This document shows, piece by piece, positions 58,564 to 64,000 of a DNA stretch of 64,000 nt. This DNA comes from Dugong dugon (taxonomy: Eukaryota > Chordata > Mammalia > Sirenia > Dugongidae). Location of the stretch: contig CM057482.1 in the NCBI GenBank assembly GCA_030035585.1, forward strand, positions 49,705,501-49,769,500. Reading direction: 5' to 3'. Under the pieces are notes generated by a model that was given only the letters and a program-made list of their open reading frames with translations, ran no database searches and was not told the origin of the DNA. Made by a program: the position numbers and the translations under genes. Within the stretch, counting starts at the first letter, position 1. Each line of letters starts with the position of its first letter.

Positions 58564-59560
58564 CTAGGTCCTGCCTGAGGGCTGAAGCTGTTTGTCCTCA
58601 GATCGAAGAACTCCCTTTAATAATTCTTGTAAGTTTGGTTTGACTTTTGCATATTCCTTTAGTTTCTGTTTATCTGGAAATGACCTAATTTCACCATCAA
58701 ATCTGAATGAGAGTTTTGCAGGATATATTATTCTTGGCTGACAGTTTTTTTCTTTCAAGATTTTATATATGTCATCCCATTGCCTTCTTGCCTGCATGGT
58801 TTCTGCTGAATAATCTGAGCTTAGTCTTATTGTTTCTCCTCTGTATGTGACTTCTTGTTTTTCACGAGCTGCTCTCAGGATTCTTTGTTTTTCTTTAGTT
58901 TTAGCGAGTGTGAATATGATATGTCTTGGTGATTTTCTTTTGGGGTCTTTTCTATATGGGGTTCATTGAGCTTCTTGGATGTCCAGCTTTTCATCTTTCA
59001 TGATATTGGGAAAGTTTTCTGTCAGCAGTTCCTCAATGATCCTCTCTGTGTTTTCTGTTTTCTCCCCGTGTTCTGGTATGCCAATCACTCGTAAGTTTTT
59101 GCTTTTAATTGTGTCTCACATAACTCTCAGGGTCTCTTCATTTTTGTTTGTTCTTTTTTCTGAGTTTTTCTGAAACAGTTGTATCCAAGTGTTTGTCTTC
59201 AGTTCCGCTGATCCTGTCTTCCATGGTTTCAAATCTACTTCTCAGCCCTTCTATGACACCGTCTAATTCTGAAATCTTGTTGTTTATTTTCTGGATTTCT
59301 AATTGTTGTTTTTGTATAATTTCGAGTTGTGAATTTATTTTGGCATTTTGTTCCTGCATCATCTTCCTGAATTCTTCCAATTTTTTGTCTGTATTTTCCA
59401 TAAATTTGTCTATTTTTTCCTCACGTTTGTCAGCTTTTTACCTCAGTTCTTGGAAAATTCCGAGTATTAGTGATTTGAGTTCCGTATCAGGTATTTCTAG
59501 TGCATTTTCTTCCACAGGAGAGTTATCTGGTGTTTCAATTTGGACGCCTATTGGAGCCAT
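58564..59560 (-). pseudogene. L1 ORF1 (RNA-binding protein), four lesions
   Basis: The start 'MAPIGVQIETPDNSP' is at 59,560. A coiled-coil part (87 codons, 59,401-59,138) and an RRM/C-terminal part follow; the last 77 codons (58,797-58,564) contain 'ARRQWDDIYKILKEKN' and 'YPAKLSF', matching the L1 ORF1p C-terminal domain. Lesions: TAA at 59,440-59,438; a frameshift in an A-rich run near 59,150-59,165; TGA at 59,118-59,116 replacing a conserved Trp; TGA at 58,965-58,963 where a CGA Arg is expected (CpG decay). ORF1p trimers coat L1 RNA; none can be made from this copy. Confidence 0.85.
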
Positions 59561-60329
59561 CTTGTCTTGTTTTTGTAAATGTTTTGATATTGTTTGCTGT
59601 TTTCAGGGCATTCAGTAGATATTTCTCTCGTTTATTGATTGTAGATTTTTTTTTTTTTTTTGTCTCGTTCTTGTGGTACAGCTGGGCAGATCTAGCTGAG
59701 GAGGAGCCACTGGGACGGGTTGCTTGTGGCACTCACCGTAGCCACCAGGGCGGTCGGTAGTCAGTGCTGGGCAGGTTCCAATAGGGCGTGCCTGCACCGC
59801 TTGGTGGTGTGATGTCTAGTGCACGGTGCAGGTAGGTAGGGTGCAGCGGGAAGATGGTTATGTGTGAAGCTAAGCTGGATGTGGGAGAGAGGAGAGAGGA
59901 GGAGGAGCAAAAAGCGTACAAACATAAAAGAATGCTAGGGGAGCTTGTCGTTGGAATGTACAGATGAGAGACTATGGGATGGAGGAAACCAGAAGGGGGA
60001 AGAGAAAGAAAAGGAAAGAATGACCGAAAGAATGACCAAATAAAAATCAGAAGAGTTAAAGAACTGCAAAGTTCCCAGGGATCCCACCGATGCAGCTATG
60101 AGGTCTGGGGGAGTCGGTCTCAATTTTCACAGCTCAGCCTGGCCAGAAAGTACAGAGGCACACATCGCCTGGTATTCAGGGATCAGAAAGAGAAGAAAAA
60201 GTTAGAGAGATGAGAAATTAAGCAATGAAGAAAAACAAAAAGGAAAAAGAGGTAAAAGATGACAAAACTAATCAAAAAAGGAAGAAAAATAAAATTTAAA
60301 AAAAAAAAAAAAAAAAGGAACACCAGCAG
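59561..60329 (-). other. L1 5' UTR, unique part next to ORF1
   Basis: Between the ORF1 start and the monomers, with T14 at about 59,649-59,662 and an A-rich run at 60,298-60,316 (plus strand). Open frames here are short and not conserved. Confidence 0.7.
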
Positions 60330-61492
60330 TCAGTGCCTACAAATGGGACCCAGAGAGCCCCCACTCGGGCGCAAATTCCAAGAAGCCGGTAGTCTCGGGG
60401 TTAAGAGACCGTGGCCATGGGAAGCAGAGGGGCCAACGAACAAAGGCCCCGGGATCCCACCCGCGCGGGAGCCCAGACCTGGAAACAGCCACACAGCCGA
60501 ACGCAGCCCTACAGCCCCGCAGGAGAGAGCAGAGACGGCACTCAGAACCAGGCACCCAGGCTAAAGGAGGGGGAGGTGGGAGAAAAAGGTTCAGTAGCTG
60601 CCAGCAAACAGCTCCCAGAAAGCCGCCAGCCCGGGCGCGCAGAATCCAAGCACCGGCACCCCCCAGCTCAGGGACTCCGGCCACGGAAAGCAGAGGGGCG
60701 AACGAACAAAGGCCCCGGGATCCCACCCGCGCGGGAGCCCAGACCTAGAAACAGCCACACGCCCGCACGCAGCCCTACAGCCCTGCAGAAGAGAGCAGAG
60801 ACGGCACTCGGAACCAGGCACCCAGGCAAACGGAGGAGGAGGCAGCAGAAAAAGGCTCGCTAGCCGCCAGCAAACGGCTCCCAGAAAGCCGCCAGCCCAG
60901 GCGCGCGGAATCCAAGCACCGGCGTCCCCCACCTCAGGGACTCCAGCCACGGAAAGCAGAGGGGCGAACGAACAAAGGCCCCGGGATCCCACCCGCGCAG
61001 GAGCCCAGACCTAGAAACAGCCACACGCCCGCACGCAGCCCTACAGGCCCGCAGGAGAGAGCAGAGACGGCACTCGGAACCAGGCACCTAGGCAAAAGGA
61101 GGGGGAGGTGGTAGAAAAAGGTTCGCTAGCTGCCAGCAAACGGCTCCCAGAAAGCCGCCAGCCCGGGCGCGCAGAATCCAAGCACCGGTGCCCCCCAGCT
61201 CAGGGACTCCGGCCACGGAAAGCAGAGGGGCGAACGAACAAAGGCCCCGGGATCCCACCCACGCGGGAGCCCAGACCTAGAAACAGCCACACGCCCGCAC
61301 GCAGCCCTACAGCCCCGCAGGAGAAAGCAGAGATGGCACTCGGAACCAGGCACCCAGGCAAAAGGAGGGTGAGGCGGCAGAAAAAGGTTCACCAGCTGCC
61401 AGCAAACGGCTCCCAGAAAGCCGCCAGCCCAGGCGCGTGGAATCCAAGGACCGGCACCCCCCAGCCCAGGGACCCTGGCCACGGAAAGCAGG
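60330..61492 (-). repeat. L1 promoter monomers, 266-bp tandem repeat
   Basis: The marker 'ggccccgggatccc' recurs at 60,445, 60,711, 60,977 and 61,243, exactly 266 bp apart each time. Units 2-4 are nearly identical; the one nearest ORF1 is diverged and the outer one is cut at about 61,492. G+C and CpG rich. Mouse L1s have a comparable but unrelated monomer promoter. 266 is not divisible by 3, so the 118-150 codon frames seen here shift from unit to unit and are not genes. Confidence 0.93.
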
Positions 61493-61860
61493 GGATCCCC
61501 AGCTGAGGCGGAGAGGGGTGGGTGGTGGGAGAGCGCGCACCGCAGTTTACCGGTCGTTCTGTCTCCGACCAGATGCTCTGCAAGGCTGCTCTCCCGTTCG
61601 CTGGTCTCCGATAGGAATCCAAGATGGTGGATCCGCGCTGCGTTAGCTGGTAAGGAATCTCTGCCTGAGTCTCTCCTCGCTCTCCGTTCCCTTTTAGTAT
61701 TCTTAGTCCATTTGGTGTTTGGCTGAGTTCTTTATCTCTTCATTTGGTGTTCTAGGGTTTCAGGATTGTTGATTCTCTGTTAGGCTTAGTTTTTCGGATC
61801 TTTGCTGTGGAGGGACGGCGTGGTGTTTCTGCCTAGAGTGCCATCTTGCCCCCTCTCTCG
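61493..61860 (-). promoter_or_regulatory. L1 5' end with YY1-like sites
   Basis: The element starts at 61,860. CAAGATGG lies at +13 to +20 (complement of 61,848-61,841), the same place as the YY1 site of human L1, where YY1 fixes the transcription start. A second CCAAGATGG is present in the opposite orientation at 61,619-61,627. The region links the 5' end to the monomer array. Confidence 0.75.
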
Positions 61861-61875
61861 AGTAGTGGCTTTCTT
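61861..61875 (-). repeat. Right (5') TSD of the full-length L1
   Basis: AGTAGTGGCTTTCTT, exact copy of 52,793-52,807. Confidence 0.95.
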
Positions 61876-61991
61876 AATTTGGGTTTTTCGTAGTTCAGTA
61901 ATCAATTTCTGGTCCTTTCAAGTTATTAGCTTTGTTTTCTTAAAACTTTTTTTACCATGGAAAGTGTTCATACAAAAGAAGGTGACAAATA

Positions 61992-62280
61992 CGGCAGATC
62001 CGTAGGTAGAATTCTCACCTTCATGCTGGAGACTCGGGTTTGATTCCCAGCCAATGCATCTCAAGCACAGCCACCACCCTTGTCTGCCAGTGGAAGTCTT
62101 GCGTTTTGCTGTGATGCTGAATAGGTTTCGTCAGAGCTTCTAGACTGAAACAGACTGGGAAAGAAAGGCCTGGTGATCTGCAAATCAGCCATTGAAAACC
62201 CCGTGGATCACAGCAGTATGATCCCGATGTGCGTGAGGTTACCATGAGTCGAGGGCTAACTTGAAGGCATCTAACAACAG
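61992..62280 (+). mobile_element. Second SINE type, different tRNA head, RTE-like tail
   Basis: The head 'cagatccgtaggtagaattc' with box B 'gggtttgattccc' differs from the other SINEs, while the end 'gttaccatgagtcgaggg' then 'ggcatctaacaacagctac' matches the RTE/SINE tail. The middle ('gaaaggcctggtgatctgc', 'aaaccccgtggatcac') is also distinct. Confidence 0.85.
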
Positions 62281-62590
62281 CTACAACATGTTACCATCAC
62301 CCAGTACAGTTATCAGCTATGATCAGTCTTGTCATCTGTCTTCCTGCCCATTGTATTCTCCTTCCTTCATTATTTTGAAGCAAGTGCCAGTCGTATCTTT
62401 CATCTGTTAATTTTTGAGCGTATGTCTCTAAAAGTTGAGAACTCTTAAAACAGTCACGTTGCCATCATCACACTTTAAAAAATAAATTCTAAATGTAATG
62501 TTTAGTTGGCGCTTAAATTTCCGATTGTCTTAAATATCAACTTTTTTTTAAATAGGCTTGTTTTGTCTTAAACAGGGTCTTTATAAATAA
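62281..62590 (-). mobile_element. Old L1 3' UTR fragment
   Basis: 'ttaccatcacccagtacag', 'attttgaagcaagtgccag', 'tatgtctctaaaagttgag', 'ttccgattgtcttaaat' is antisense old-L1 3' UTR text. Confidence 0.65.
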
Positions 62591-62599
62591 GGTACTCCC

Positions 62600-64000
62600 A
62601 TTGTGATTGTTTTATTTGAGTTGTAGGGTTAATGTTTTGGTTTTGACCCTTTTTTCTTTTTGGATGTGTGCATTTATTACTATAAATTGACTTCTGAGCA
62701 CTGCTTTTGCTGTGTCCCAAAGGTTCTGGTAGAATGTGTTTTCATTCTTACTTGATTCTGTGAATTTCTTTATTCCATCCTTAATTTTTTCTGTAACCCA
62801 GTAGTTTTTGAGCAACGTGTTATTCAGTTTCCATGTGTTTGTTTTTTTTTTCCTTTGGTTTTCATGTTATTGATTTCTACTTTTTATGTATTTATGGTCA
62901 GAAAAGATGCTTTGTAATATTTTGATGCTTTGGATTCTGATAAGGCTTCTTTTATGGCCTAATATATGGTCTATTCTGGAGAATGTTCTCTGTGCATAAG
63001 GAAAAGAAAGTATACTTGGCTACTGTTGGGTGGAGTGTTCTGTATATATCTGTGAGATCAAGTTGGTTAATTGTGGCAATTAGATTTTCTATGTCTTTAT
63101 TGAGTTTTCTGGATGTTCTTTCACCAAAAGTGCTGTGTTGAAGTCTCCTTCTGTTATTGTGGAGCTGTCTGTCTCTTTTTTCAGTGCTGTTAGAGTTTAT
63201 GTATTTTGGAGCCCTGTCGTTGGGTGTGTATTTATTATAGTAATATCCGCTTGGTGTATTGACCCTTTAATCATTATATACTGTTCCTCGTTATCCTTTG
63301 TGGTGGCTTTTATTTTAAAGTCTATTTTGTCAGAGATTAATATCGCCATTCCTGCTCTTTTTTGAGTGTTGTTTGCTTGATATATTTTTTTCCATCCTTT
63401 GAGTTTTAGTTTGTGTCTTTAAGCCTAAGGTGTGTCTCTTGTAGGCAGCATATAGACGGATCTTGTTTTTTTTTAAATCTGTTCCACTGTCTGTCTCTTT
63501 ATTGGTGCGTTTTTGTCCGTTTACATTCAGCATAATTATTGATAGGTATGCGTTTAGTGCTGTCATTTTGATGTCTTTTTTGTGTGTGTTGAGAGTTTCT
63601 TTGTTCCCCTTAATTTTCTGTGCTGAGTCATTTATGTATTTTCTTTTCATTGCTGTATTTTATATTTGTTGAGTCTTTATGTTTTTCTTGTTTTTATTTT
63701 GATTTTAGTTTCCTTTATGGTTACCTTAATATTTACTCCTGTTTTTCTAAGTTTAAACCAGTCTTTTATTTCTCTATATTGCCTTGACTTCCTCTCAATA
63801 TGAAAGATCTATGACTACATTTTTTAGTCCCTCTTTTTTGTTTTAATGTTGTCGTCTTTTATATATTGACGTCTCTGTTTCTCTGTTTCCGTATGTAGCG
63901 TTTTAGCTTTGATTTATTTTTCTAACTTCCCTATCTGCGTTGATATCTGGTTGCTCTGTCTTGTGTTCTAGTCTTGGGTTGTAATTGATGTTACTGATTT
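62600..64000 (-). mobile_element. L1 5' part (ORF1 end, ORF2 endonuclease), cut by window edge
   Basis: Homologous to about 57,200-58,500 of the full-length L1: endonuclease domain text and ORF2 start near 63,566 ('MTALNAYLSIIMLNVNG'), then the spacer towards ORF1, leaving the window at 64,000. Many lesions. The 3' part of the element is missing left of 62,600, where old L1 3' UTR adjoins, so it is an incomplete copy or one split by rearrangement. Confidence 0.82.

Larger units (their letters stand above)
52808..61860 (-). mobile_element. Full-length L1 LINE, ~9.05 kb, minus strand
   Basis: Complete from 5' end (61,860) to poly(A) (52,820-52,808) between perfect 15-bp TSDs. In transcription order: 5' UTR about 2.3 kb with 266-bp monomers, broken ORF1 (59,560-58,564), 430-bp spacer, intact ORF2 (58,132-54,314), 1.5-kb 3' UTR with a terminal AATAAA at 52,835-52,830. 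It is longer than the usual 6-7.5 kb mammalian L1 because both UTRs carry duplications. It lies antisense inside the presumed intron 1. Perfect TSDs and an open ORF2 indicate a recent insertion. Confidence 0.95.

Noticed and set aside
60337-61506. Open frames of 118-150 codons on both strands in the GC-rich array
   Set aside because: They lie in 266-bp tandem units; 266 is not a multiple of 3, so the frame changes from unit to unit. They are composition and repeat artefacts, not genes.
1-64000. CRISPR arrays, operons, phage or plasmid features
   Set aside because: Nothing of the kind; the sequence is a mammalian nuclear genome with LINEs, SINEs, LTRs and a CpG island.

Overview
The window is mammalian nuclear DNA, almost certainly from an elephant or another paenungulate afrotherian. 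It is dense in tRNA-headed SINEs whose 3' tails match an RTE (BovB-like) LINE also present here, a combination characteristic of afrotherians. It also holds L1s of a lineage with unusual 5' and 3' ends, plus ancient L2, MIR and MaLR/MLT1-type LTR remnants. Bases 1-41,150 look like intergenic or distal flank; a CpG island at about 41,180-42,320 contains a probable promoter and a first coding exon; 42,320-64,000 reads as the first intron of that gene. No complete host gene is visible. Almost all of the longer open frames are transposon debris or chance frames.

Left part (1-41 kb). Old minus-strand L1 blocks (1-2,036; 3,896-7,440) are cut by SINEs and RTE tails. At 10,087-13,381 lies a 5'-truncated L1 with perfect 14-bp target-site duplications (TSDs) and two extra poly(A)-terminated segments behind its 3' end, the layout expected of serial 3' transduction. 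An L2 (13,440-17,820) is split by a nearly complete RTE LINE (13,702-16,803) whose endonuclease half is inverted relative to its RT half; that RTE is itself split by a 263-bp polyadenylated retroposon made of about three 73-bp repeats. Further right come LTRs, old L1s, a degraded hAT-like transposase remnant (24,372-25,210), a TA-flanked DNA element with inverted ends (26,861-27,234) and more SINEs. About 38.3-41.2 kb is nearly repeat-free.

Promoter. The CpG island carries an Sp1-type GC-box cluster, a 7-codon upstream ORF and a 9-codon first coding exon (ATG at 41,769, splice donor at 41,796) on the plus strand. I could not name the gene from nine residues.

Intron (42.3-64 kb). After about 7 kb poor in repeats comes the main object: a full-length, about 9.05-kb L1 on the minus strand (52,808-61,860) with perfect 15-bp TSDs. 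It has a monomer-type promoter (266-bp tandem units), a YY1-like site at +13, a heavily broken ORF1, a small lysine-rich ORF that overlaps the ORF2 start by ATGA, a completely open 1272-codon ORF2 with all endonuclease, RT and Cys/His motifs, and a 1.5-kb 3' UTR enlarged by 315-bp duplication. A 5' piece of another L1 runs off the right edge. In a working element of this kind ORF1p would coat the RNA while ORF2p nicks and reverse-transcribes; the SINEs would be mobilised by the RTE enzyme through their shared tail.
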